A DNA stretch of 64,000 nt from Ornithodoros turicata. Lineage: Eukaryota; Arthropoda; Arachnida; Ixodida; Argasidae. Positions 11,963 to 22,931 of the stretch are shown here, in pieces. The notes beneath the pieces are model-generated. The model was not told the origin of the DNA, ran no database searches, and worked only from the letters and a program-made list of their open reading frames with translations. The position numbers and the translations under genes were made by a program. The stretch covers positions 139,006,376-139,070,375 of the forward strand of contig NC_088201.1 in NCBI RefSeq assembly GCF_037126465.1, given 5' to 3'. How positions within the stretch are numbered: the stretch's first letter is position 1; each line of letters opens with the position of its first letter.

Positions 11963-13659
11963 TTAACGTCACGTTGAAATTATCATTGTCAATGCACATT
12001 TTGTATGTGTAATTATATTCTATTCTGCTGCATCAAATGAGCAGAAAGCATGTTTCTGCTGTAAAAATGTGTTACACTAGATGCCGTTTCTGCGTAAACA
12101 GTTATTCTAACGTATATAACAATACAGTAGATATTAACATATTTCAAGTGGAAGATATAAAGCTGGAAGTTATTTCAGATGTTTTGTATGAGTGGAAATA
12201 TTCTCCAATCAGTTGAAAATCGCTAGCAAGACATACTAAACAACAAGAGTAGAGACTTGATTCAGCACTTACATGTTTCGAAAGCACACTGTCCATTATC
12301 AACACACACAACATAAATCCGTAATCAGAAAATTCATACGGATGAATCCCCAATGTCCGAATAGCGTTAATGAAAGGAAAAAAAATAGAAAGCAAATCTT
12401 GAAGCACTGAATGCGATGCGATTATGCTCTTCTGTATTTCGTAGGCGATTCGCGATGCCCCGTCCCGCTCGCCTTTCTTGCGTGAAAATTAATGCCATCC
12501 AACTTCGGAAAGATTCTGTTTGACCAATTGCTGACAAATGCCGACGCCCCTATATCCCAGCCGCGCCGTACGAGCGTAAGGTTCGAGGAATAATTTCGAA
12601 AGGTACTGGAGCAACAGCGTGTCAGCGTGAGTGGGCGTCAAAATATATTACATACCGTTGCACACGGCGCGGGTGGTAACACTCCGACTGTACATCTCGT
12701 TCTCCGACCTCGCCGTTCGTAACGCCTAGGAGAAGGGCTAAAAACATGTGCAACGGCGTAGAAACGACGGGAATGCTTGACAAATCGACTGCATACCTTA
12801 GAAACTGATGAAATCCTCAAAATGATTCCCAAATGACGCCAAGTGCTTGTGAGCCACGGCGGAGAACGCCGCACGTCCGAGCACTTCGGCATTTCGTAAC
12901 CGACTGACTAATCCGTTGCCGAGTGTCGAAAACGCTCGCACTTATGCGCGCTGGAATGCACTACGGAATGCAGAAACAACGGCTTAAGGTACGAGATGTA
13001 CTACGATGTTGTAAAAGTAATAACTTTTATACCTAAAGTTGTAAAGTTCTTACAAACAACTTTACAACTTGTAAGGTTACAACTTTAACTTAAAGTTGAA
13101 GTTGTAAAGACTTTCGAGTTAAATAAAATTGATGTTAAAATAAAGTTGTTTAAAGTTTTAAATAACCTTGTTTTGCCGTACGAAAATACCGCAGCACATG
13201 TACTTTCGGGAATATGTTCACACACTTTCAAATGACGCGAACTATTTTCAACGCGGAAGACATACACTATGTGATGTGGCGCGGAAACGTATTACAACGC
13301 GCCCTCATCGGGCTCTGCACTCGGCCAGCGGCGTCATGGGTGAACGGACTGCTCAGTTGATTTCTTCGGAATAATTTTTAATTTCACATTTTTATTCAAT
13401 TTTCACTCGCAGTATTTTTTGGTACGATGCGTATTCGCGAATTTCATTTGTTCGAATTGGACGTGTTCCTCGAATTAATTTATTTTCGACAGGGCGTTCT
13501 CCCTAATCGTAATATTAATTAATTTCAGAGTAATGACGTACCTTTGGTCGCCATTATGCTGGTTTCTTCAGCAACTGCCTTTTCACTTATTGTATTGGCG
13601 GCCATGCAACATGTTCACCAACATCGGCCATATTGCCGATATTTTCCTCATATTAGCAC
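11963..13659. other. Unassigned DNA with an AT-rich repetitive patch
   Basis: No gene is recognisable. From 13005 to 13165 the sequence repeats AAAGTTGTAA-like phrases on both strands and can fold on itself. The minus frame at 12638-12892 shows no clear domain. Around 12540-12900 the sequence is CpG-rich and could be an old promoter, but nothing proves it. Confidence 0.45.
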
Positions 13660-14043
13660 AACCTTGGCAATTCTCAGGCCGATATTGCCATAACTAAGTT
13701 AGAGCAAATATATTGGGGAAGTTCCTTGCCAAATTGAACCCCTATTGGGCGCTAATGCTCAGTCGATACTGGAACAATATTGTTTGGGTGGTTACTGAGA
13801 GATCAGCTATTTTTAACGCTTCCAGAAGACCCAGTCTTTCTCCCACCGTTCCTGCCTGTTATCCTCGATCACACAAAGGGGTGTAGCTCTCAATGGAAGG
13901 TGATGTATACTATCAAAAATGAACTTCACCGCATGGCACGCTCCTAGCCAACCACCATCTCGAATGATATCGTTATCTGCCCTGATTTGTTGAAAACGGG
14001 AGGCGTTCGTACAATTATGAACAGCATAATTGTCACACAAAAG

Positions 14044-14466
14044 GCGTTTGTTGCACGTTTCCTTCTGAAAATATCTGCCGCACAGCTAAAGAAACGCTCC
14101 ACAGACGCACTCGAAGGAACAGCGGTGTTCAGCCTCAAGAATAGGTCGTGAAGTCGCGGGAACTCTACCTTCATCTTCGAGAACGGGTAATCTTCCGGAG
14201 TTGCCAGAAAGCCAGCGAGCTCAGGGTGTCCAGCATCTTCACAACCCGGCCGTCCAGGATCACGTGCAAACATGAAAAAGTCGTCTCGACAGGAGCTTGA
14301 TGTTGTGGCTGCCTTCCCAGGTGTCTTCGCTGACGTTGGCGGGGCGTCGCAAAGTTCTCCCTGAAGCAGGTCCCTGACGATCCCTACTTGAGTTGTGTCA
14401 CAAGTTACAAGCAAGAAAGGGCGTCTTAAGGATGGCTGGCCATTGTAGCAGCGTGTAACATTTCCC
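14044..14466 (-). pseudogene. hAT transposase C-terminal fragment (dimerisation domain)
   Basis: The minus frame contains the hAT C-terminal signature in order: LAGFLATPEDYPF, FPRLHDLFLRLNTAVPSSAS and VERFFSCAADIFRRKR. In hAT transposases this segment includes the end of the catalytic core and the dimerisation helix. Only about 140 codons remain. The frame then runs on (to 13944) into MITE-derived sequence, so the natural C-terminus is lost. The upstream catalytic part is absent. This is a truncated, dead copy. Confidence 0.88.
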
Positions 14467-14589
14467 AAATGGTGATAAACCGACCTTGAATAGATACGAA
14501 CCAGAATGCTGGTCTTTTATTCTCTGAACACGCTGTTATTCATGCGCAGATGTGATATATGCCGTGAAGAAAAAAAATCCCAGAAGGTC

Positions 14590-17290
14590 CCATGGCCAAC
14601 GACACGCACCAGCCACGTGCTCACAGGCCGCGGCACAGCAAAATATTCCCGGTTGTGCCTCATATGCACCAAATGCTTATAACCTCCAAACGCTCAAAAC
14701 CTCCAAACGTCCATATGCACCGAAAAAAAGTTGGTGGTTTTGAGCGTTTGGTGGAAAAGAGCAGGAGGAGAGAAGCTGCTCATAAGCACCAAACGCCCAG
14801 AAAATCCGAATGCTCATATGCACCGAAAGGCGGGCGACCACAAAGGCCGGGTCTTCTTCTCCCGCATTTGGAACGAGGTCGTAAGATGAGAAAGCTGGAA
14901 TGAATGGCTACTATACTAAGGCCCGCTTAATGTGTCAGTTTGAAGTTTCTGCAACGAATAGCGCCTTCTAGTTTATGAATTTCAATTTGAGCTTTAGTTC
15001 TATAAACATGGAGGCAGCCTAGGACAAAAGACTCGATTCTAGCTCGAAAGGTACTCTGCTCCCAGGGCTGTAGCAACAAAGAACGTAGCTCCCCCCCCCC
15101 CCCCCCCCACCCGAACATATGTCCGGGCTCACTTACAATACAGAAGCTGGAATACGATATTTATGTGCTGAAGCTTCTTTCAGCATGAGCGACAGTAACT
15201 GGTGTGGCCAGAAAATTCTGATGCAAATGCAAGGATTTAGATGTATCTCCTGGGGGCTTTCTTGAATGTGTACGTTAAAATTGTTTGCCGTCCTCTCGTT
15301 TTCTCAATGACGCAAAACGATATTCCATTATGAGTTCGTTGGCATTAATGTCTACCATTTTTACTTACAAATCTTTACTGCGATACTCCAGTTCAAGTTC
15401 TCATTGACACTGCTCCAAGCTGTTAGCGTTTTACAGAAATCCAAACAACTTTTACCACTCCACGAGTTGGTAGACAAAAGAGAAGATATGGCCTGATGAG
15501 TGAGAATAAGAAAGAACTACAATTTGAATTTTCGTTCTGCAGAAAGACGACTCTTACTTTTCTTTTCTTTTTCACTTTTAGGAGAAGGTAGCAGACATTG
15601 CAGAATTGCTTCCTGATCTTGTCGCGTTGTCTGTACTCCGCAAAATAAAGAGAGGTACAGAAAGAACAGACGGAATTTGTACAATACAAGCGGTGCATCA
15701 AATGGAACCGCTTTTATGTTCCTCGTTAAATGGCGTGCAGCATTTATTGTTCATTAAGATAAATGTTAATTTAAAAAGCATGTCTTCCAATTTGGAACAA
15801 ATTAGGAAGTCGAATGATAGCACTTGATTGGCTATGACCCGGTTCATCACAACGACGCTCCTGTATTTTTGTGCGCACGGAACCGCGCGGGACCATTTTT
15901 TCTGGGACTATTTTTTTCCGGAACTGCATCCAACATGCTCTACACATTCTCACTCCTATAGATCTGCATTCTTCGGTCTGGAAGATGACTGGCTTGGTTC
16001 TTTGCATGATTGGTTTTCAACTCATTTCTGTTTGGCCACCGTTTTAGGCATTCAAGAACAACGTTACTCCCTCTTATAAGTAGAACTCTGAAATTTACGT
16101 GCTAAAACCATGAAAATAGACAGGTATTTAGGCCCTCAAAAACACCGAAATAAGCAAAAACAGACACGTTGTAACACATGCCAAAACTACTTTTAATGTA
16201 CGCTTCACGACGCAGACTTTATACTGTGGAACTGTAGCGAAATGCTGCAGAACCATTCGATGACGCCAGTGCCTGACTGCGCCGCTGTGCAGCGCCAAGC
16301 CTCCTTCCTGCACCGCTAGTTCAAGTTCACTGGGTGTTATCGTTGATCCTCTAACATATAATCAGTTTATTTCTTCAGTTTATTTTTACTACTCGTTTTC
16401 TTATGTTTACTCGTTTGATTTAGCATATATGTAGCTTTAGCCGCTATGGAGTAGACGACGTTCCATGTTGATTATATTATCTGTCCATCGGCCACATTTT
16501 CCCTTAGACGTTTTGTCAGCCACACTCTACCTCAGGTAGGCGAATTTATTCCAGTGTGGTGATGACGAAAGGTCTCCCCGTTGTCGGCCGCGCAGAGGTG
16601 GGCAACGTCACGACTGACGGCCTCGGGGAATGTGCATCCTGGGCCGACTTCTAAAGGAACTGTGCCGACATATGTCTGAAAGCGTCTGAGGAAAACCCAA
16701 GAAAAAACTCAGACAGCACAGCCGGCAGTAGGATTCGAACACGGGTACCTCCCAGTCGCGACGTGACATGGCCAGCAGGCTAATCACTGAGCCAAGCGAG
16801 CTGTGGCATCGCTCACGATCACAGTTGCCTCGCGACGAAAATCTACCAATTAGGAGCATTCTGCGTACGCGTGAAGAGAAGAGTGACGGCGGACGTGTTT
16901 GTCACGTTCAAACACCCATTCACTCACGATAACTCCATTCAAACCCACATGTTCAGTCGAATTCAAACTTCATAAACTTCCAAACTGACACATTAAGTGG
17001 CCTTGGTAGTCTCCATTCATTCCACCTTACTCACCCTATGACCTTATTCCAAATGCAGGAGAGGAAGACCCGGCCTTTGTGGTCACCCGCCTTTCGGTGT
17101 TCTGAACGTTTGGTGGTTATGAGCAGCTTCTCCCCTCCTGCTCATTTCCACCAAACGCTCAAAACCACCAACTTTTTTTCGGTGCATATGGGCGTTTGGA
17201 GGTTTTTTAGCGTTTGGAGGTTATGAGCATTTGGTGCTTATGAGCTACTACCAATATTTTGGCTGTGCGCGTCGCCTGCCATCGTTCGTT
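14590..17290. mobile_element. Foldback element with imperfect inverted arms of about 320-360 bp
   Basis: The left arm (about 14590-14952) and right arm (about 16972-17290) are inverted copies. Shared phrases include CATATGCACCGAAA, GGTGGTTTTGAGCGTTTGG and CTTAATGTGTCAGTTTG-like sequence. The arms themselves contain short repeated AACGCTCAAAACC / CACCAAACGC motifs. The 2-kb interior holds a Ruka-type SINE and no recognised transposase. The outer limits are approximate and no target duplication is clear. Confidence 0.7.
16565..16808 (-). mobile_element. tRNA-derived SINE, Ruka-like
   Basis: On the minus strand a tRNA-like head has an A-box (GCTTGGCTCAGTG, near 16785-16797) and a B-box (GTTCGAATCC, 16731-16740). 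It is followed by a conserved body reading TTTTCCTCAGACGCTTTCAG and TGTCGGCACAGTTCC. This matches my recollection of the tick SINE Ruka. It was presumably transcribed by RNA polymerase III and mobilised by a LINE. It lies inside the foldback element. Confidence 0.8.
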
Positions 17291-18767
17291 GGAGAAACAT
17301 GCAGAAAAAGTAACGGGTAACGCGTTGGCACGTTACCAAATTTTGTAACAAATTCCGTTACCAGTTACACACTTCTTAAGAGTAACGAAGTCGTTACTTC
17401 GTTACCAGAAAAAGTGACGCGTTGCCAAGTAACGAGTTCCTTGTAACGCGTTACGTACAACCCTGAGGACAGGAAACAAGTACCATTGTACAGACGCTTG
17501 TTCAAATTATAGTTGATTTCGGTATTGTAGAAGGTAAGACAAAACCACCATCCGACGACTGTTATGCGTTCCACGTCCCCTAGTGCGATACAGAAGAAGC
17601 TCACCGGTACCGATCATGCCGGACCCCCGGGCTAAATAATTCGCGGACCGGTGCACCAATCGAATAACTTTTCGTTTTTACAAGTATCTGTCCGACGCCT
17701 CCAACAACAAGCGCATCGTGTGAATGAGCTGGAGGCGCTTATTATTTAAATTAACATTCAAATGAGTTTCGTGAAAAAACATAGCTTCTAAAAGCAGGGC
17801 GCTGTCGGCATTAAAATGAGTCCCATATATTGTTCCATTTGAGCTGCTGTTCGCCATTGGTATGTGCTTTGGATTTTTGGAATAAACAGAATCAAACAGG
17901 GTTAGAATCGTAGCTTTCGTTCGTCCGTATCCTGCACAAATAGGTGACATCGCGGCAGTCAAAAGAATTTGAAAGAAAAGTTTTTGTCGCTTTGAAAAAT
18001 AACTGTGCCGTCACTAATTTACGCGCCATGTAACTTAGCTAGTTACTATTCGCGGAGACTAATTCTATACTTGTAACTTAGATACTTTAGAAGAGTACTA
18101 ACTTCACCAAAACTGGTCCCAACAACAAAGAAAGCAAATACATATGATGCTAAACAACGTCGTCGACTCTGTTGATATTCAATGACCATAAAAGAATACT
18201 AATTTTTGACGATTTGAAAATGGCGACTTTTATGAGAGTTGACAGCAGTGGTCAACAAAATAGGCCACCATGTAGTAGGGGTCAAAGCCAATTTCTTCTG
18301 CCTCATGCATGAAAAAAAATCGTAGCTGCTGTTTCTACAAGCAGATATGCTTATTATGAAATAGTTCTTACCTTGATATTATCCAACAGCTGGTAACTTA
18401 GTTGCACATTTCTGTGTACTGCAACCATGATGTTTCTGTAGACGCCACCCTGTTTGTCTATTTCTAAGACACGGGTACACAGTGATTTCCTCAAGTGCAC
18501 GAGCACAAGAAGGATAGCAGCGAGTCCTCTCATGCTCCTGCAAAAACGAAGGTGAGAAAGTGTCAGTCGATGAACACTAAAGTCCCTGCATTGGGAAAAG
18601 CAAAAAAAAAAAAAATATTTTCCCCGCTACGACCTCAGAGCTCTAATGGCGGCATCGGCTTGCATGGTGCGCTCGCCATCACAGCTCCAAGGTCGCATCG
18701 GCAATATCAATGCATGGTGGTACGTTTCGCAATTTAAGGGCCTTAACAAATATATCAGTGTTACCTA

Positions 18768-19047
18768 CGCTCTAAAAAAAGGGTGTACTTTAACTCCTTT
18801 TTCTTGCCACATATATCACTCCCTTTTGGAGAGTACAATCACTCTCAAACAGGAGTCTCCTCACTGCCTCAAGGGAGTAATACCCTTAATACCCCTTAAT
18901 ACCCTTACTCCCCAAAGAGAGTTAGAGCGTAACCCCACTCCCTAAAGGGAGTGAGGAGAATCCTTTTTTGAGAGTAATTGTACTCTCCAAAAGGCAGTGA
19001 TATATGCAGGAAGAAAAAGGAGTTAAATACACTCTTTTTTCAAGAGA
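18768..19047. mobile_element. Palindromic MITE, copy in duplication copy 1
   Basis: The element is almost entirely an inverted repeat. GGGTGTACTTTAACTCC and CACTCCCTTTTGGAGAGTAC at the left are mirrored by GGAGTTAAATACACTC and GTACTCTCCAAAAGGCAGTG at the right. Its centre consists of short GGGAGTAA / TTACTCCC phrases. The termini resemble the CACTCTAAA end of the Tc1-like MITE at 57935-58331. The same element lies in copy 2, where it is split by the 22932-24802 insertion. Confidence 0.8.
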
Positions 19048-19339
19048 CAGACTGAGACAAAAGAAGGCACGACCTACTACTACTATATTGTAAACCTGGC
19101 CAAGCTACGTGAAAACTGAGTTCCATGCATGTTACGGCGTTATATAGTTTTGTTTTAATTTCGATATGCTAGGCAAGCACAAAATGATTAACCAATGAAC
19201 CTCTTTCTTTGGAACGAGTGACTTCACATTGCTAAGTTTGGATTCGGCAGTTTCTTTTATCGTATAATTTTCGTAGAATTTCTTCATTGGGATTCGTGTT
19301 TCAAAAAACTTGAGATAACGTACGCGAGTGAACAACACA

Positions 19340-19590
19340 CTGAAAAGTGAATTTCACCGCAGAGTACCCTCCTAGCCAACCATCATCTCAAACGATATCG
19401 TTGACTGCCCCGATTTGTTGAACACGGGGGCCGTATGCCTTTTTTTTGTGATACTTATGCTGTTCATAACTGTCACAAAATGGCGGACGCCTCCCATTTT
19501 TAACAAATCGTGTCAGATAACGATATCATTCGAGATGATGGTTGGTGCACAGCGTGCAATGCGGTGAAGTTCTGTTTTTAGAGTGAATGA
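19340..19590. mobile_element. Palindromic MITE with GAACTTCACCGCA-type ends
   Basis: The left TTCACCGCAGAGTACCCTCC and CCAACCATCATCTCAAACGA are mirrored at the right by TCGAGATGATGGTTGG and TGCGGTGAAGTTC. The corresponding place in duplication copy 2 (about 25255-25275) lacks it, which supports a discrete insertion. The same terminal sequence occurs at 13910-14043 and 42585-42660, and inside the satellite units at 42037-42560. Confidence 0.7.
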
Positions 19591-19750
19591 ACAGCTCGTC
19601 ATGCTAGTAGCTGCTCGTAGAGGACGATTTCATTCCACCAACGAATGACAGGGCTCGCAGTCACAGGCCTCACACTATAGATGGATGTGGTCTACCGTTC
19701 GTACTCTCGAGGCTCTCGTAGCGATTTTGTAAACGAAATTGCGTAGCAGT

Positions 19751-20460
19751 GAATAAGAACACAAAGAAATATGGTTTTGGGTTTTCCTTTTTTTGTCATT
19801 CCCAAGCTTGCCCTCCGGAAGTTTCCATGGCCGCGTCTATTCGAACCGCTAAGCTGACCTTCCCGGAAAATCTGAATCCAAAAGCAAATTTTTACGATGT
19901 GTGCCTTGCAGCAGCACTGCAGTTCTAACGCAAATAACTCATCTGGTTTTGCTCTAGCCTTCTAGCTCTAGGGCACCCCTACTTCCAAGCTTGTACTCTC
20001 TCTCTCTCTCTCTCTTTGTAATGTACGCTCAGTGACTGCCGGCCCTGTTGAGGCTTTTGAATTTAGGGAAATAGAAAAGTCGTCCTACAGGAGTTCGCCG
20101 AATGGAGCTAACAAATGAGGCGCGTTCACTCCTCTGATCATACCATTTTTGAATGTTTAGGAAACCAATAATAATATTTCAGCCAAACGCAAGTTTTCGT
20201 TACCTAAGATGTTCTCGAGCAGGAAGACATGAAACGCACGAGTCTCGAACGTGTTGCTCTACGACGCCTACCGAAGTGTCTTAGCTCTATCCTAAATACG
20301 TTTGTAAATATTTGCTCTTCCAACTTAATTATCTTGATTTTGAGGTAATAACACTCTATCTTAGTTATAATTCCTTGGAAGTATTTTGCTTTTATTTTAA
20401 ATACGTTTATCTTCAATACATGTCTGCGCATTTCAATACGACTCGTAGGACGCGCGATTT
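19751..20460. other. Intergenic DNA with a CT microsatellite
   Basis: No gene is recognisable. A (CT)n tract lies at about 19988-20011. The 89-codon minus frame at 20204-20473 is lysine/isoleucine-rich, without domain features, and is probably chance. Confidence 0.5.
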
Positions 20461-20467
20461 GAACTAA

Positions 20468-21135
20468 ACTCACTAAATAAGCTTCGCTTCAGAGTATCGA
20501 CACTGAGGTCCAAGGGAGAGCAGGAGCGCCATTTTGTTTCAGAACACCGGCACTAGAGTCACTAGATAGGGAGCAGAGTAGCGACACTGAGCTACTCCGG
20601 CGAGCCGCACCGCCATATTGGGTCCGACGCGGCTGTGTTGCCTTGCTGTGGAACGCCAATCTCCCTCTTCTCCGCCGGAGAACAGCGCGCAGTAGAGCCA
20701 GGTCGCAACCGGGGAAACCGGTATTGGATGGAGAGGACTGAACGTGGACGGGGCGTTCTCAGAAGGAGAAGTCACGTGACACGATCGGCCCAATAGCGAA
20801 TACCGAACGGCGGCTCCAGCGCGGAAAAGGAATGTGATACTCTGTACCCCTATTTACTGACTCTAGCCGGTACCATCCCAGTTGAGGATCAAAGACTGTT
20901 GTGCTGTAATCCATGTATTGTCTACCGAAATGTCCCGAGGATGTCAAGGTGAGCTCAAGGCCCTCACTCTTTATAAGCTGCTCGCAAGAGAACGAATATT
21001 TCACCCGCGCGCGATAGATGGCATCGTTCGCACTGCAGTGCGCTGCACGTGGCTAGCGTGGCGCGGAAACAAGATGGCGCATGCTCACTCTTGGAACTCA
21101 CTGTCCATACTCTGAAGCGAAACTTATTTAGTGAT
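20468..21135. mobile_element. MITE with TCACTAAATAAGC-type ends, containing a second MITE
   Basis: The left CACTAAATAAGCTTCGCTTC and GGTCCAAGGGAGAGC are mirrored at the right by GAAGCGAAACTTATTTAGTG and the phrase preceding it. Nested inside, 20551-20876 has its own inverted ends (AGTCACTAGATAGGGAGC against TACCCCTATTTACTGACT). A half-copy of the outer terminus recurs at 61567-61650. No transposase is present. Confidence 0.65.
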
Positions 21136-21448
21136 TCTAGCAAGAACGACCACACACGATTCCGCTTGATTCCGCAGTTACGACCGATTGGCACTGCAAA
21201 GCAAGATGAGTTAGCTGTGCATGTTGGAGTAGAGAGGGTTTCGAAAGATGTGTATCATCTGCGAGAAGTTGTTGGACCTAATGAATGCATTCAGTTGGGC
21301 ACTGCAACGTTCAATATTGGCGTGTTGCAAGGGTATTTGATACATCTACCCAATACGTGTTGTCTTCACTTTGCAGTTTTTAAACAATATATGGTGTTGA
21401 CATGGGCGCAATGGGCGTGATATCGTAAAGGGTTCCCTATATTGGTTT
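21136..21448. other. Unassigned DNA
   Basis: A 123-codon plus frame (21049-21420) begins in the MITE terminus and crosses this stretch. It has no recognisable motif. I do not call it a gene. Confidence 0.4.
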
Positions 21449-22931
21449 AACCTTGGCAATTCTCAGGCCGATATTGCCATTGCCAAGTTAGAGCAAATAC
21501 ATAGGGGAAGATCTTTGCCAAACTGGCCCCATATTGGGCGCCAATGCTCAGTCGATATGGAACAATATTGCGTGGGTGGTTACTGAGATATCCGTTATTT
21601 TTAACGCTTCCAGAAGATGTCTTTCTCCAACCGTTCCTCTCCGTTATTCACGATCCCACAAAGGACTGTAGCTCTAAATGAAAGGTGATGTAGGAACGGT
21701 GTTACCACTGCTCGGAAACAAGCGCGTGCACTGCATTCGGAAGAAGACTTCATTCTGCCCGTGGTGATAATGTTAGGACAGGAAGCAAGTACCATTGTAC
21801 AGACGCTTGTTCAAATTATAGTTGATTTCGGTATTGTAGAAGGTAAAACGGTGCCACCACTTTGATGACAGTTCTGCGTTCAACCTTCCCTAGTGCAATA
21901 TAGAAGAAGCGTAGGTCCCGTATATTGCTCCATTTGAGCTGCTGTTCGCCATTGGTAGGTGCTTTGGAATAAACAGAGTCAAACAGGGTTAGAGTAGTAG
22001 CCTTCGTCAATCCCTAACCTGCACAAATAGGTGAGACCGCGGCAGTAAAGAATTTGAAAGAAAAGTTTTTGTCGCTTTGAAAAATAACTGTGCGCTCACT
22101 AATTTACTCGCCACGTAACTTAGCTAGTTACTATTGGCGGAGTCTGATCCTCCTTGTAACTTAGGTACTTTATATGCGTACTAACTTTACAAAAACTGGT
22201 GTCAACAACAAAGAAAGGAAATACTTATGATGCTAAACAACGTCGTCGACTGTGTTGATATTCAATCACCACAAAAGAATATTAATTTTGGTCAATTTTA
22301 AAATGGCACCTTTTATGAGAGTAGTGGTCCACGAAATAGGCCACCGGGATCAAAGCCAATTTCATCTACCTCAGGCTTGAAAAAAATTCGTAGCTGCTGT
22401 TTGTCCAGCAGATATGCTTATTATGAAATAGTTCTTACCTTGATATTATCCAACAGCTAGTAACTTAGTTGCACATTTCTGTGTACTGCAACCATGATGT
22501 TTCTGTAGACGTCACCCTGTTTGTCTATTTCTAAGACACGGGTACACAGTGATTGCCTCAAGTGCACGAGCACAAGAAGGATCGCAGCGAGTCCTCTCAT
22601 GCTCCTGCAAAAACAAAGGTGAGAAAGTGTCAGTCGATGAACACTGAAGTCCCCGCATTGGGAAAGCTAGAAAAATCTCTTCCTCGCCGCGACCTTGGAG
22701 CCTTAATGGCGGCATAGGTTTGCATTGTGCGGTGGCCATCAAAGCTCTAAGGTCGCTTCGGCAATATCAATGCATAGTGGTGCGTTTCAGTATATATCAA
22801 ATATATCAGTGTTACCTACGCTCTTAAAAAAAGGGTGTACTTTAACTCATTTTTCTTGTCCATATATCACTCCCTTTTGGAGAGTACAATCACTCTCAAA
22901 CAGGAGTCTCCTCACTGCCTCAAGGGAGTAA

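Larger units (their letters stand above)
13905..17466 (-). mobile_element. hAT element, decayed, with 5' terminus at 17466
   Basis: Read on the minus strand the element starts with CAGGGTTGTACGTAACGCG and a series of GTAACG-type subterminal repeats (about 17310-17466). It ends with a hAT transposase fragment at 14044-14466. The boundary at 17466 coincides exactly with where copy 2 of the duplication resumes (GGACAGGAA...CAAGTACC), so this block is an insertion into copy 1. Most of the interior is replaced by a foldback element. The far end is obscured by half of a palindromic MITE (13910-14043). Confidence 0.75.
13660..19750. repeat. Tandem duplication, copy 1
   Basis: This copy matches 21449-25427 in the same orientation. 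Shared blocks include the start AACCTTGGCAATTCTCAGGC, a block near 17467-17560 (GTACCATTGTACAGACGC), the palindromic MITE near 18768, and the tail near 19620-19750. The offset between copies changes from about 7.8 kb at the left to about 4.3 kb after 17466. The jump equals the hAT insertion at about 13905-17466 found only in this copy. A small MITE at 19340-19590 is also unique to copy 1. Confidence 0.85.
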
